Source of the DNA: Mesoflavibacter profundi
Lineage (GTDB): Bacteria; Bacteroidota; Bacteroidia; Flavobacteriales; Flavobacteriaceae
DNA length: 64,000 nt
Assembly (NCBI RefSeq): GCF_014764305.1
Contig: NZ_CP061703.1
Location: 1,704,800-1,768,799 of the forward strand
Reading direction: 5' to 3'
The stretch's first letter is position 1, and each line of letters starts with the position of its first letter. A model generated the notes under the pieces. The model saw only the letters and a list, made by a program, of their open reading frames with translations, had not been told where the DNA came from and searched no databases. The position numbers and the translations under genes are program-made. Shown here one piece after another: positions 35,382 through 44,747 of the stretch.

Positions 35382-36524
35382 ATGAAGGATACAAAAACAG
35401 TTTACATTGCATTAGGAAGTAATAAAGGCGATAAGTTTAAAAACTTACAACTTGCTATTAATGCAATTTTTGAAAAAATAGGCGCTATTGTTAGTATATC
35501 TAAAGTATACCAAACAGAAGCAATGGGTTTTGATGGAGACGATTTTTTAAACACATGTATCGCAGTTAATACTAATTTATCCGCAAAAAAAGTATTAAAA
35601 ATACTTCAAGAGATTGAGGTGAAATTAGGACGTAAACCCAAAAAATCTATTGGGTACGAATCTAGAGAAATAGATTTGGATATTATTTTTTATGAAGATG
35701 AAATAATAGATGATAAAAACCTTATTATTCCTCATCCAGAAGCGCACAAACGCAAATTTGTATTAGAGCCACTTCAAGTAATTGCAGCCAACATACAACA
35801 TCCAGTTTTAGAAACAACTGTAGAGCAATTATTAACCAATTGTACAGATACTACAACCTTACAGCCGTATAATATTTGGTTAAAAAACCCAATAAAAAAA
35901 TATACGCTTTCTAAGCAAAATTATATTGCTATAGAAGGTAATATTGGCGCAGGAAAAACCAGTCTTGCTACACAAATCTCTAAAGATTTTAATGCAAAAT
36001 TAATTTTAGAACGTTTTGCAGATAATCCTTTTTTGCCAAAATTTTACAAAGAGCCTAATCGCTACGCCTTTACTTTAGAGATGTCTTTTCTAGCAGATCG
36101 ATACCAGCAAATTAGTGACGATTTAAGCCAGTTAGATCTATTTAAAGATTTTATTGTAAGCGATTATGACGTGTTTAAATCTTTAATTTTTTCAAAAATA
36201 ACGCTACAACCAGACGAGTTTAAATTATACCGAAAGCTTTTTTACTTAATGTACAAAGACATTGCAAAACCAGATTTGTATGTCTATTTATACCAAAACA
36301 CACAACGATTACAAGCTAATATTAAAAAACGAGGTAGAAAATATGAAAGCGAAATTGCAGACGATTATCTAGAAAAAATCAATGCTGGTTATTTAGATTT
36401 TTTAAAAAGTCAATCCGATTTAAAAGTCAAAATAATAGATATATCCGACAAAGATTTTGTTAAATCTAGAGAAGATTATCTTTGGTTAATAAAGGAAATA
36501 AATAATGCAGTACAAGATAATTAA
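35382..36524 (+). CDS. folK: HPPK (FolK) fused to deoxynucleoside kinase
   Basis: A 380-residue two-domain enzyme. Residues 1-155 are 6-hydroxymethyl-dihydropterin pyrophosphokinase (YIALGSNKGDK, GRKPKKSIGYESREIDLDI, IPHPEAHKRKFVLEPL), the folate-pathway step that activates the pterin with ATP. Residues about 180-375 form a P-loop deoxynucleoside kinase (IEGNIGAGKTSLA at 183-195, FLADRYQQ, KKRGRKYESEI lid). The frame is continuous with a short linker, so this is a true fusion in the sequence. It joins folate and deoxynucleotide salvage, both feeding thymidylate. The last 20 bases overlap the next gene. Confidence 0.93.
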   Translation: MKDTKTVYIALGSNKGDKFKNLQLAINAIFEKIGAIVSISKVYQTEAMGFDGDDFLNTCIAVNTNLSAKKVLKILQEIEVKLGRKPKKSIGYESREIDLDIIFYEDEIIDDKNLIIPHPEAHKRKFVLEPLQVIAANIQHPVLETTVEQLLTNCTDTTTLQPYNIWLKNPIKKYTLSKQNYIAIEGNIGAGKTSLATQISKDFNAKLILERFADNPFLPKFYKEPNRYAFTLEMSFLADRYQQISDDLSQLDLFKDFIVSDYDVFKSLIFSKITLQPDEFKLYRKLFYLMYKDIAKPDLYVYLYQNTQRLQANIKKRGRKYESEIADDYLEKINAGYLDFLKSQSDLKVKIIDISDKDFVKSREDYLWLIKEINNAVQDN

Positions 36525-36984
36525 CACAGATACAATTTATATTGTAGGATTAAATCAAACTGCAAATTTTACTTCAAATGGTTTGGTTACAGCAAAGCTG
36601 GCAAAATCGTTTATGCCAATTATTAATTTAATTACAAATCGCGTAGACCAAACAACGATATCTTTACAAAACTATACCAATTTTAATTTAGAAAATTTTA
36701 GTCCTGCAATAGTTTTTGAAAAATGGATAGGTGTACAAGTAAAAGACTTAAATACAGTACCAGATAATTTGCAATCCTTAACAATAAACGCTGGTAAATA
36801 TTTGGTAATAAATTTTGAAGGTACTATTGAAGATTTTGTAAGCTTTTGGCAAGACATTCATTTTAATTGGTTGCCAAATTCAGAATTTAAAATAGATAAC
36901 AGACCGCATTTTGAAAGGCTTGGTCCAGAATACAATCCAAATCAAGCAGTTAATAAAGAGGAAATTTGGATTCCTATTAAGTAG
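36505..36984 (+). CDS. GyrI-like small-molecule binding protein
   Basis: A 159-residue protein resembling the GyrI-like / AraC effector-binding fold: an IVGL strand near the start, a PAIVFEKWIGVQV segment, NAGKYLVINFEGTIEDFVSFW (the conserved Gly-strand-helix), and a C-terminal NKEEIWIPIK strand. No DNA-binding domain is attached. Such stand-alone domains bind small molecules or proteins; the ligand is unknown. Overlap with folK-dNK implies cotranscription. Confidence 0.7.
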   Translation: MQYKIINTDTIYIVGLNQTANFTSNGLVTAKLAKSFMPIINLITNRVDQTTISLQNYTNFNLENFSPAIVFEKWIGVQVKDLNTVPDNLQSLTINAGKYLVINFEGTIEDFVSFWQDIHFNWLPNSEFKIDNRPHFERLGPEYNPNQAVNKEEIWIPIK

Positions 36985-37014
36985 AATTTAGGCTGAAAAT
37001 TTTTAGCTTTCTAC
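36981..37014. terminator. Weak convergent hairpin
   Basis: GTAGAA...TTCTAC with inner GGCT...AGCT spans the stop codons of both convergent genes. There is little T-run, so termination efficiency is doubtful. Confidence 0.35.
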
Positions 37015-37548
37015 ATTCAAACTTTTCAGTTTACTAAATACATCCCACACAACAACGCCACAACTTACGCTAATGTTTAAAGAGTGTTTGGTGCCATATT
37101 GCGGAATTTCTATTACCAAGTCACTTGCATTGACTACTTTTTGAGAAACACCTTTTACCTCGTTACCAAAAACTAAAGCGTATTTAGTATTTGTTTCAGG
37201 GTTAAATTGGTCTAACATCGTAGCGTTTTCGGCTTGTTCTATACTTATAACTTTATAATTTTCGGCTTTAAGTTTTTCGACTAATTCAACAGTGTTTTCA
37301 ATGTATTCCCAATCAACAGTATCTGTGCTACCTAAAGCAGTTTTATGAATGTCTTTATGTGGCGGCGTTGCAGTAATACCACACAAGTAAATTTTTTCAA
37401 CTAAAAAAGCATCACTCGTTCTAAACACGCTTCCAATATTGTTTAGACTTCTAATATTGTCTAAAACAATAATAATTGGTGTTTTTTTAGAGGTTTTAAA
37501 ATCTTGTATAGATAGCCTGTCTAACTCGCTATTTTTTAGTTTTCGCAT
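37003..37548 (-). CDS. SpoU/TrmH-type RNA methyltransferase
   Basis: A 181-residue SPOUT-fold enzyme. The three family motifs are visible: NIRSLNNIGSVFRTSDAF (motif 1), YALVFGNEVKGVS (motif 2) and SLNISVSCGVVVWD (motif 3, the SAM-knot end). It methylates a ribose 2'-OH in tRNA or rRNA; without an N-terminal substrate domain the target cannot be told. Convergent with the GyrI-like gene and divergent from mutS. Confidence 0.93.
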   Translation of the reverse strand: MRKLKNSELDRLSIQDFKTSKKTPIIIVLDNIRSLNNIGSVFRTSDAFLVEKIYLCGITATPPHKDIHKTALGSTDTVDWEYIENTVELVEKLKAENYKVISIEQAENATMLDQFNPETNTKYALVFGNEVKGVSQKVVNASDLVIEIPQYGTKHSLNISVSCGVVVWDVFSKLKSLNVES

Positions 37549-37648
37549 TCTTAAATTTGTGAATAATTATCAATAACTTAAACCTAAATGATTTTATAAA
37601 AAATCAATATTTAATTACATTAGCAAACTTACTAAAAACAGAAATCCT

Positions 37649-40255
37649 TTGGCAAAAAAAAGTAAAAAAGTCACACCTTTAATGCAGCAATACAACAAGA
37701 TTAAAGCAAAATATCCAGATGCTTTATTGTTGTTTCGTGTAGGAGATTTTTATGAAACTTTTGGAGAAGATGCTGTAAAAACAGCAAATATTTTAGGAAT
37801 TATCCTAACAAAACGAGGCGCTGGAAGCGAAAGTGAAACCGAACTTGCTGGTTTTCCGCATCATTCTTTAAACACATATTTACCAAAATTAGTAAAGGCT
37901 GGAGAACGCGTTGCAATTTGTGATCAATTAGAAGATCCTAAACAAACAAAAACGATAGTAAAACGTGGTGTAACAGAGCTAGTAACACCTGGTGTTGCCT
38001 TAAATGATGAGGTGTTACAATCTAAAAGTAACAACTTTTTATGCTCTGTATATTTTGGTAAAACCAGTATTGGGATTTCGTTTTTAGATATTTCTACAGG
38101 TGAATTTTTAACCGCTCAAGGTAATTCAGAATACATAGATAAGCTGCTTCAAAATTTCAACCCAAGTGAAATTTTAGTATCAAAACCTAATAGAAACAGA
38201 TTTACAGAAGCATTTGGTAACGATTTTCACACTTTTAATTTAGAAGATTGGGTTTATCAAACCGATTTTGCTAATGAAACTCTGTTAAAACATTTTAATA
38301 CATCATCTCTTAAAGGATTTGGCGTACAAGATCTTAAAGATGGTATTATTGCATCGGGATCAATTTTACATTATCTATCCGAAACGCAACATCACAAACT
38401 AGAACATATTACTTCAATAGCAAGAATTGCCGAAGATGATTATGTTTGGATGGATAAATTTACTATTAGAAATTTAGAGCTGTATAACTCTACAAACAAC
38501 AATGCAGTTACACTTCTAAATGTAATAGATAAAACCATTTCTGCAATGGGCGGACGTATGTTAAAACGTTGGTTAGCGTTACCGCTAAAACATGCAGATA
38601 AAATTAAGCAACGTCATGAAGTTGTGTCCTTCTTAAAAGAAGATACAGTTGTACTTCAAAAAATACAACACTATATAAAAAGTATAGGAGATTTAGAACG
38701 ATTAATTTCTAAAATAGCAACACAAAAGGTAAGTCCGCGTGAGGTTATTCAACTTAAAAATTCATTAGAAGCAATAGTGCCAATTAAAGCATTAGCAACT
38801 AATTGTGATAACGAATCTTTAAAAATCATTGGCGATAATTTACAAAGTTGCAATGTGCTTCGAGAAAAGATTAAAGAAACTTTAAACGAAGACGCGCCAG
38901 TAAATGTTTTAAAAGGAAATACAATTGCAAACGGATTTTCATCAGAATTAGACGAGCTTAGAGCGCTATCAACTTCAGGAAAAGACTATTTAGATAAGAT
39001 GTTAGAGCGCGAAAGTGAACGTACTGGAATAACGTCGCTTAAAATAGCATCTAACAACGTTTTTGGATATTACATTGAAGTAAGAAATACGCACAAAGAT
39101 AAAGTGCCAGAAGAGTGGATACGTAAGCAAACTTTAGTTAGCGCAGAGCGTTACATTACTGAAGAATTAAAAGAATACGAAGCTAAAATTCTAGGTGCAG
39201 AAGAACGTATTTTAGCTATCGAGCAAAAGTTATTCGCAGATTTGGTACAATGGATGAGTCAATATATCAAGCCTGTACAACAAAATGCTTATCTAGTTGG
39301 GCAATTAGATTGTTTATGCGGTTTTGCTCAACTTGCTATTGATAATAAATATGTATATCCTCAATTAGACGATTCTTACGATTTAGATATAAAAGATGGT
39401 CGTCATCCAGTAATAGAAAAGCAGCTGCCAATAGATCAGCCATACATAACAAACTCTGTATTTTTAGATAGAGATTCGCAACAAATTATAATGATAACTG
39501 GACCAAATATGTCAGGTAAATCGGCTATATTAAGGCAAACAGCATTAATAGTTCTTTTAGCTCAAATAGGAAGTTTTGTACCTGCAAAAGAAGCTAGAAT
39601 TGGTGTAGTAGATAAAATATTTACAAGAGTAGGAGCGAGTGATAATATTTCTATGGGCGAATCTACATTTATGGTAGAAATGAATGAAACCGCGTCTATT
39701 CTTAATAATATCTCAAATAGAAGTTTAGTATTGTTAGACGAAATTGGACGCGGAACAAGTACTTACGATGGTATATCTATAGCATGGGCAATAAGTGAAT
39801 ATTTACACGAACATCCTGCTAAACCAAAAACATTATTTGCTACACACTATCATGAATTAAATGAAATGACAGAAACATTTAATCGTATAAAAAACTATAA
39901 TGTATCTGTAAAAGAATTAAAAGATAACGTCTTGTTCTTACGTAAATTAGTAGAAGGTGGTAGCGAGCATAGTTTTGGAATACATGTAGCTAAGATGGCA
40001 GGAATGCCTCAACAAGTATTGCATAGAGCAAATAAAATTTTAAAGAAATTAGAGAAAAGTCATTCTAGTGAAGAATTAACAGATAAAGTAAAATCTATAA
40101 AAGATGACATGCAATTAAGTATTTTTAAATTAGATGATCCGCTTTTAGAAAGTATAAAAGAAGAAATACTAATAACAGATATTGATACTTTAACACCTGT
40201 AGAAGCCTTAATGAAGCTAAATGAAATAAAACGTATGCTTCTGAAAAAGAAGTAA
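37649..40255 (+). CDS. mutS: DNA mismatch repair protein MutS
   Basis: An 868-residue MutS. The start is TTG at 37649, chosen because [16 protein letters not shown] and the mismatch-reading [10 protein letters not shown] motif need the upstream residues; the first ATG would cut into the conserved N-terminus. Other landmarks are the clamp/lever region with [13 protein letters not shown], Walker A GPNMSGKS (618-625), Walker [13 protein letters not shown], and the ATHYHEL helix. It recognises mismatches as a dimer and recruits MutL. No strong terminator follows. Confidence 0.97.
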   Translation: MAKKSKKVTPLMQQYNKIKAKYPDALLLFRVGDFYETFGEDAVKTANILGIILTKRGAGSESETELAGFPHHSLNTYLPKLVKAGERVAICDQLEDPKQTKTIVKRGVTELVTPGVALNDEVLQSKSNNFLCSVYFGKTSIGISFLDISTGEFLTAQGNSEYIDKLLQNFNPSEILVSKPNRNRFTEAFGNDFHTFNLEDWVYQTDFANETLLKHFNTSSLKGFGVQDLKDGIIASGSILHYLSETQHHKLEHITSIARIAEDDYVWMDKFTIRNLELYNSTNNNAVTLLNVIDKTISAMGGRMLKRWLALPLKHADKIKQRHEVVSFLKEDTVVLQKIQHYIKSIGDLERLISKIATQKVSPREVIQLKNSLEAIVPIKALATNCDNESLKIIGDNLQSCNVLREKIKETLNEDAPVNVLKGNTIANGFSSELDELRALSTSGKDYLDKMLERESERTGITSLKIASNNVFGYYIEVRNTHKDKVPEEWIRKQTLVSAERYITEELKEYEAKILGAEERILAIEQKLFADLVQWMSQYIKPVQQNAYLVGQLDCLCGFAQLAIDNKYVYPQLDDSYDLDIKDGRHPVIEKQLPIDQPYITNSVFLDRDSQQIIMITGPNMSGKSAILRQTALIVLLAQIGSFVPAKEARIGVVDKIFTRVGASDNISMGESTFMVEMNETASILNNISNRSLVLLDEIGRGTSTYDGISIAWAISEYLHEHPAKPKTLFATHYHELNEMTETFNRIKNYNVSVKELKDNVLFLRKLVEGGSEHSFGIHVAKMAGMPQQVLHRANKILKKLEKSHSSEELTDKVKSIKDDMQLSIFKLDDPLLESIKEEILITDIDTLTPVEALMKLNEIKRMLLKKK

Positions 40256-40290
40256 GTAAAAAATATTTTTGATTTTTTTTAAAAAAAGGC

Positions 40291-40320
40291 TTTGTAAATC
40301 GTAAATATATTTTAAATTTG
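40291..40320 (+). promoter_or_regulatory. Promoter of the tRNA pair
   Basis: TTTG (40291-40294), an 18-base spacer and TAAATTTG (40313-40320) match the Bacteroidetes consensus. The first tRNA begins 41 bases after the -7 element; a small palindrome AGCAATATTGCT (40331-40342) lies in the leader. Confidence 0.7.
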
Positions 40321-40360
40321 CATCCGCAATAGCAATATTGCTCGTTCTTTAAAAAAGACT

Positions 40361-40432
40361 GCGAAAGTAGCTCAGGGGTAGAGCATCACCTTGCCAAGGT
40401 GAGGGTCGCGGGTTCAAATCCCGTCTTTCGCT
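40361..40432 (+). tRNA. tRNA-Gly (GCC)
   Basis: 72 bases fold into a cloverleaf: acceptor GCGAAAG / CTTTCGC, a D-arm with CTCAGGGGTAGAG, anticodon stem CACC / GGTG with loop TTGCCAA (anticodon GCC at 40393-40395), and T-loop GGTTCAAATCC. CCA is not encoded. Confidence 0.97.
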
Positions 40433-40460
40433 CTGAGACTTTCTTAAAATATACCAAGTT

Positions 40461-40545
40461 GCTGAAGTGGTGGAATTGGTAGACACGTTGGACTTAAAAT
40501 CCAATGTCCGTTTTGGACGTGCGGGTTCAAGTCCCGCCTTCAGTA
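40461..40545 (+). tRNA. tRNA-Leu (UAA)
   Basis: 85 bases with a long variable arm (TGTCCGTTTTGGACG), a class II tRNA. The anticodon stem is TTGGA / TCCAA with loop CTTAAAA, anticodon TAA at 40495-40497. The acceptor is GCTGAAG / CTTCAGT, giving G1-U72 instead of G1-C72, and the discriminator is A. CCA is not encoded. It follows tRNA-Gly by 28 bases in one transcript. Confidence 0.96.
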
Positions 40546-40546
40546 C

Positions 40547-40577
40547 AAAAGCCTTATCAAACGATAAGGCTTTTTTG
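40547..40577 (+). terminator. Terminator of the tRNA operon
   Basis: AAAAGCCTTATC-AAAC-GATAAGGCTTTT (40547-40574) with a continuing T-run. Confidence 0.9.
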
Positions 40578-40602
40578 TTTTAAATATTTAACAATAAAGA
40601 AT

Positions 40603-40634
40603 AAAAAAAAAGCTCATACTAAGTATGAGCTTTT
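40603..40634 (-). terminator. Terminator of the small lipoprotein gene
   Basis: AAAAGCTCATACT / AGTATGAGCTTTT (40608-40634) with an A-run at 40603-40610 gives hairpin plus T-run on the minus strand. Confidence 0.85.
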
Positions 40635-40651
40635 AATTTTTAATAATTTAA

Positions 40652-40894
40652 TTATTCTTCGTCGTCAGTAGCTTCTTCAACTGCATTTTCTATAGATTCT
40701 CCTGCTTCTTTTGTGTCTTCAATTGCATCGTCTATAGCTTTTCCTGTTGCTTCAAAACCATCTTCTACAGCTTCTTCTGTTTCTTCTGCAGCGTTTTCAA
40801 TTGTATCTTCAATTTCTTCTGCTTTTTTTTCATCTCTACAAGAAGTAAATGCTATAGCAGATACTAAAACTGCACTTAATAATACTTTTTTCAT
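40652..40894 (-). CDS. Small acidic lipoprotein
   Basis: An 80-residue protein. A lipobox (IAFTSC, lipidated C19) is followed by RDEKKAEE, where the acidic residues right after Cys resemble the Bacteroidetes surface-lipoprotein export signal. The rest is almost entirely Glu, Asp, Ala and Thr in a helical repeat (TIENAAEETEEAVEDGFEA, then AIDDAIEDTKEAGESIENA), with a strongly negative charge. I do not recognise a family with a known role. It stands alone, with its own terminator and opposite orientation to the tRNAs. Confidence 0.85.
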   Translation of the reverse strand: MKKVLLSAVLVSAIAFTSCRDEKKAEEIEDTIENAAEETEEAVEDGFEATGKAIDDAIEDTKEAGESIENAVEEATDDEE

Positions 40895-40993
40895 TGTTAA
40901 ATTGTTATTGATTAGTAATTTATAAAGTTAAGAATGAATTTTTTATTTTAAGAATTTTATTACAATAATTCTATTTAAAAACCCATTTCGCTA

Positions 40994-42226
40994 TTATTTA
41001 CGTAAAAACTTAACAATTTGGATTACCGCGCCTTCTTTTTCTTTTACAAAATTGAAACTTTTTTCTCCAGTTTCTTCTCTAACTGTTTTGTTGTCAATAA
41101 GTAAGTCTAATTTATTTTTAAGTGAAGTATAATCATTTACAGAAAACACGTTACTATGATCAATCATAGCTTGCGCTTCAGGAAACTTTTTATGATTAGA
41201 ACCAATTATAATCGGAACACCAAAAACAGCAGGTTCTAATATGTTATGTAATCCAGTTGTACCCATTGCGCCACCAACATAAGCTATATTTGCATAGCTA
41301 TAAATTTTGCTCAAAAAGCCAATTGTGTCAACAATAAAAACTTGAGAATCTTTAAGATTATAATTTTCTTTATTTGAAAATAAAACAGTCTCTTTTTGTA
41401 GGGACTGTTTTAAGCCTTCAATCTGCTTAGCTTTTATATTATGAGGTGCAATAATAAACTTTACATCATGTTTGCATTGATTAATGTATGGTACTAAAAT
41501 AGCTTCATCTTCTGGCCAAGAACTACCAATAACAATACATAATTTATCATGTTTAAAAGTTTCAATAAAATCAAGAGTATTGTCAATCTGTAACTGATTT
41601 AAAACACGATCAAACCTTGTGTCGCCGGAAACTGTAGCATTTTTATAACCTATGCTTTCAAGTAAATTTTTAGACACTTCGTTTTGCGTAAAAATATGTT
41701 CAAATGCAAAAAGTGCTTGTTTAGTTTGTGTTCCATACCATTTAAAAAAGGATTGATCTTTTCTAAATACAGCAGATATTAATATCGCGCGTAAACCATT
41801 CTTTTTAATTTCATTTAAATAATTTGGCCAAATTTCGTACTTCACAAAAACAGTTAACTCAGGATTTACAAGTTTGATAAATTGTTTCGCATTAGATTTA
41901 GTGTCTAATGGCAAATACACAACAACATCTGCAAATGGTGCATTTTTTCTAATCTCATAACCAGATGGAGAGAAAAATGTTAAAACAATTTTATGTTTAG
42001 GATAATCTTTTCTTAGTATGTCAAAAATAGGCAAACCTTGCTCATATTCACCTAAAGATGCACAATGAAACCAAAGTGTTTTATCATCTTTTTTAATTTC
42101 ATTTTTAAGACTATTAAACGTATTAGCGCGACCTTTTACGCCTAATTTTATCTTGTGGTTAAAAAGTGCAATTACTTTTAAGACCAAAGAAGTCAAATAA
42201 ATAAGGATGTTGTAGATAATATTCAA
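40994..42226 (-). CDS. waaA: Kdo transferase (3-deoxy-D-manno-octulosonate transferase)
   Basis: A 410-residue GT-B glycosyltransferase that adds Kdo to lipid A precursors at the inner membrane. It has an N-terminal membrane segment (about 3-20), then LWFHCASLGEYEQGLPI, FFSPSGYEIRKN, the FVKYEIWPNYL motif, SGDTRFDRV, and a C-terminal GGAMGTTGLHNILEPAVFG nucleotide-sugar site. Length is normal. It is divergent from the DegT aminotransferase gene. Confidence 0.95.
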   Translation of the reverse strand: MNIIYNILIYLTSLVLKVIALFNHKIKLGVKGRANTFNSLKNEIKKDDKTLWFHCASLGEYEQGLPIFDILRKDYPKHKIVLTFFSPSGYEIRKNAPFADVVVYLPLDTKSNAKQFIKLVNPELTVFVKYEIWPNYLNEIKKNGLRAILISAVFRKDQSFFKWYGTQTKQALFAFEHIFTQNEVSKNLLESIGYKNATVSGDTRFDRVLNQLQIDNTLDFIETFKHDKLCIVIGSSWPEDEAILVPYINQCKHDVKFIIAPHNIKAKQIEGLKQSLQKETVLFSNKENYNLKDSQVFIVDTIGFLSKIYSYANIAYVGGAMGTTGLHNILEPAVFGVPIIIGSNHKKFPEAQAMIDHSNVFSVNDYTSLKNKLDLLIDNKTVREETGEKSFNFVKEKEGAVIQIVKFLRK

Positions 42227-42318
42227 ATTAATTTGTTTGTGCTAAAATACGTAATTCATTGGTTAGCGTTGGCTAATTTTGTAAATTCGTTACATAAACG
42301 ATTATAAATTAAAATCGA

Positions 42319-43476
42319 GTGAAAAAAATACAAATGGTTGACCTTAAAGGTCAATATGCAGATATAAAACAAGAAGTAGATACTTCAATTCAAGAGATTA
42401 TTGATAATACAGCTTTTATTAATGGTCCAAAAGTGCATCAATTTCAAAAAAACTTAGAAAATTATTTAGGTGTAAAGCATGTTATACCATGTGCAAATGG
42501 TACAGATGCTTTACAAATAGCAATGATGGGATTAGGTTTAGAGCAAGGTGATGAGGTCATTACAGCCGATTTCACTTTTGCTGCAACCGTAGAAGTTATT
42601 GCGCTTTTAAAATTAACACCAGTTTTAGTAGATGTAGATCCAGATAATTTTAATATCGATATAGACGCTATTAAAAAGGCAATTACGCCTAAAACAAAAG
42701 CAATTGTGCCAGTACATTTATTTGGTCAATGTGCTAACATGGAAGCGATAATGCAAATAGCTAAAGAGCATAATCTTTATGTTATAGAAGATAACGCACA
42801 AGCAATTGGCGCAGATTTTACCTATTCTGATGGCACAAAAGCAAAAGCAGGAACAATTGGTCATGTAGCCTCAACATCATTTTTTCCCTCAAAAAACTTA
42901 GGCTGTTATGGTGATGGAGGCGCTATTTTTACAAACGATGACGATTTAGCACATACCATTAGAGGTATTGTAAATCACGGAATGTACGAGCGTTATCACC
43001 ATGATGTTGTCGGTGTAAATTCGCGTTTAGATTCAATCCAAGCAGCAGTTTTAGATGCCAAATTACCACATTTAGATAATTATAATCAAGCACGTCGTGA
43101 CGCAGCAAGAAAGTACAATGAAGCCTTAAAAGATGTGCCACAAATTACATTGCCTAAAACCGTAAATAACTGCGAAGGTATTTGTGATACCTGCGATTGT
43201 CACGTATTCCATCAATACACATTAAAATTAGTAAATGTAGATAGAGATGCGCTAGTTAAGTTTTTAAATAGTCACGATATCCCTTGCGGCGTTTACTATC
43301 CAATACCATTACACAAACAAAAAGCGTATCAGGATAACAGGTACAACGAAGCAGATTTTACAGTCACAAACCAATTGGTACAACAGGTGATTTCTTTACC
43401 AATGCATACCGAATTAGAAGACGATCAAATCGAATTTATTACAACAAAGATTAAAGAATTTATAGCAAATAATTAG
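42319..43476 (+). CDS. DegT/DnrJ/EryC1 aminotransferase with Cys cluster
   Basis: A 385-residue PLP enzyme (fold type I) that transfers an amino group to a keto-sugar nucleotide. Landmarks are NTAFINGPKV, PCANGTDALQIA, VIEDNAQAIGA, the PLP lysine in STSFFPSKNLGCYGDGG, and NSRLDSIQAAVL. Just before the HVFHQYTLKL strand there is a Cys-rich insertion C285-x3-C289-x2-C292-x-C294, not part of the canonical family. The start is GTG at 42319 (next ATG 42334). A TAATTTTG -7-like element lies at 42274-42281. It is followed by galE, which fits a role in surface-polysaccharide sugars. Confidence 0.9.
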   Translation: MKKIQMVDLKGQYADIKQEVDTSIQEIIDNTAFINGPKVHQFQKNLENYLGVKHVIPCANGTDALQIAMMGLGLEQGDEVITADFTFAATVEVIALLKLTPVLVDVDPDNFNIDIDAIKKAITPKTKAIVPVHLFGQCANMEAIMQIAKEHNLYVIEDNAQAIGADFTYSDGTKAKAGTIGHVASTSFFPSKNLGCYGDGGAIFTNDDDLAHTIRGIVNHGMYERYHHDVVGVNSRLDSIQAAVLDAKLPHLDNYNQARRDAARKYNEALKDVPQITLPKTVNNCEGICDTCDCHVFHQYTLKLVNVDRDALVKFLNSHDIPCGVYYPIPLHKQKAYQDNRYNEADFTVTNQLVQQVISLPMHTELEDDQIEFITTKIKEFIANN

Positions 43477-43553
43477 GGCGTTACCCGTAAAGGGTCGGGC
43501 TTTCGCAAGTCGCAATCAAAGATGTGTTCCAACAATTGCTCAATCCCTAACGC
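43475..43553. repeat. GC-rich intergenic repeat-like module
   Basis: The bases run from GGGCGTTACCC (43476-43486; its first G is the last base of the TAG stop) through GGGTCGGGCTTTCGC to CCCTAACGC (43545-43553). GCGTTA at the left is mirrored by TAACGC at the right. The GC content is clearly above the neighbours. I recall similar modules between genes in many Bacteroidetes genomes. Confidence 0.6.
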
Positions 43554-43565
43554 ACATTCCAGCCA

Positions 43566-44585
43566 ATGAAGGTACTAGTAACAGGAGGATTAGGATTTAT
43601 CGGTTCGCATACCGTAGTCGAGCTTCAAAACAAAGGTTTTGAAGTCGTTATAATTGATAATTTATCAAATTCATCAATAAAAGTATTAGACGGTATTGTT
43701 AGTATTACAGGTAAAGCACCAATTTTTGAAAATCTAGACTTAAAAGAAAAATCCAAAGTCCAAAAATTCTTTTTAAACCATCAAGATATAGTTGGTGTTA
43801 TACATTTTGCAGCAAGTAAAGCAGTTGGAGAAAGTGTAGAACAACCGTTAATGTATTATGAAAATAATATAAACACTCTGGTTTATGTGTTGCAAGAATT
43901 AACAAAATTAGAGCAATCTAATTTCATCTTTAGTTCGTCTTGTACCGTTTATGGGCAAGCAGATGAATTACCAATTTCAGAAAACGCGCCAATAAAACCT
44001 GCCGAATCACCTTATGGTAATACCAAACAAATAGGTGAAGAAATTATTAAAGACACCTGTAAAGTCACACCAAAATTAAATGCAATCGCTTTACGATATT
44101 TTAATCCAATTGGAGCACATCCAACAGCAAAAATAGGAGAATTACCAATTGGAGTACCACAAAACTTAGTGCCATTTATCACACAAACAGGAGTTGGAAT
44201 ACGCGAACAACTATCTGTTTTTGGTGATGATTATCCAACACCAGATGGAACGTGTATAAGAGATTACATTCATGTAGTAGATGTAGCAAAAGCACACGTT
44301 GTCGCTTTACAACGCTTGTTAGAATCTAATAATACAAGTAATTACGAGTATTTTAATTTAGGAACAGGAACAGGTAGTAGCGTGTTAGAAGTCATAAATT
44401 CTTTTGAGCGTGTTTCTGGAGAGAAATTAAATTATAAGATTGCCAATAGAAGAGAAGGTGATGTTATTTCTGCATATGCAGACACGACAAAAGCCAATCA
44501 AGTTTTGGGTTGGAAAGCAGAATCTTCACTTGACGACGCTATGACATCTGCTTGGAAATGGCAACAACGCTTAAATTCAAATTAG
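43566..44585 (+). CDS. galE: UDP-glucose 4-epimerase
   Basis: A 339-residue short-chain dehydrogenase-type epimerase interconverting UDP-glucose and UDP-galactose. The NAD site is GGLGFIGSHTVVEL, catalytic elements are FSSSCTVYG and SPYGNTKQIGEE (Tyr-x3-Lys), with ALRYFNPIGAHP and the C-terminal FNLGTGTGSSVLEV. Length is normal. It is preceded by the GC-rich module and the DegT gene, probably one transcript. Confidence 0.96.
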   Translation: MKVLVTGGLGFIGSHTVVELQNKGFEVVIIDNLSNSSIKVLDGIVSITGKAPIFENLDLKEKSKVQKFFLNHQDIVGVIHFAASKAVGESVEQPLMYYENNINTLVYVLQELTKLEQSNFIFSSSCTVYGQADELPISENAPIKPAESPYGNTKQIGEEIIKDTCKVTPKLNAIALRYFNPIGAHPTAKIGELPIGVPQNLVPFITQTGVGIREQLSVFGDDYPTPDGTCIRDYIHVVDVAKAHVVALQRLLESNNTSNYEYFNLGTGTGSSVLEVINSFERVSGEKLNYKIANRREGDVISAYADTTKANQVLGWKAESSLDDAMTSAWKWQQRLNSN

Positions 44586-44747
44586 TATATTATAAATTAT
44601 TCGGTATTAAATTGTCAAATACGTAAGTAATCTGATAAATCGTTAAGCATATCTTATTAATATTCTGATTAACAATATTTTAATGTTTTAAATTCGTGAT
44701 TGGTTAATATTCTTGTTTATTTTGTAGCTAATGCAAATGATAAAACA

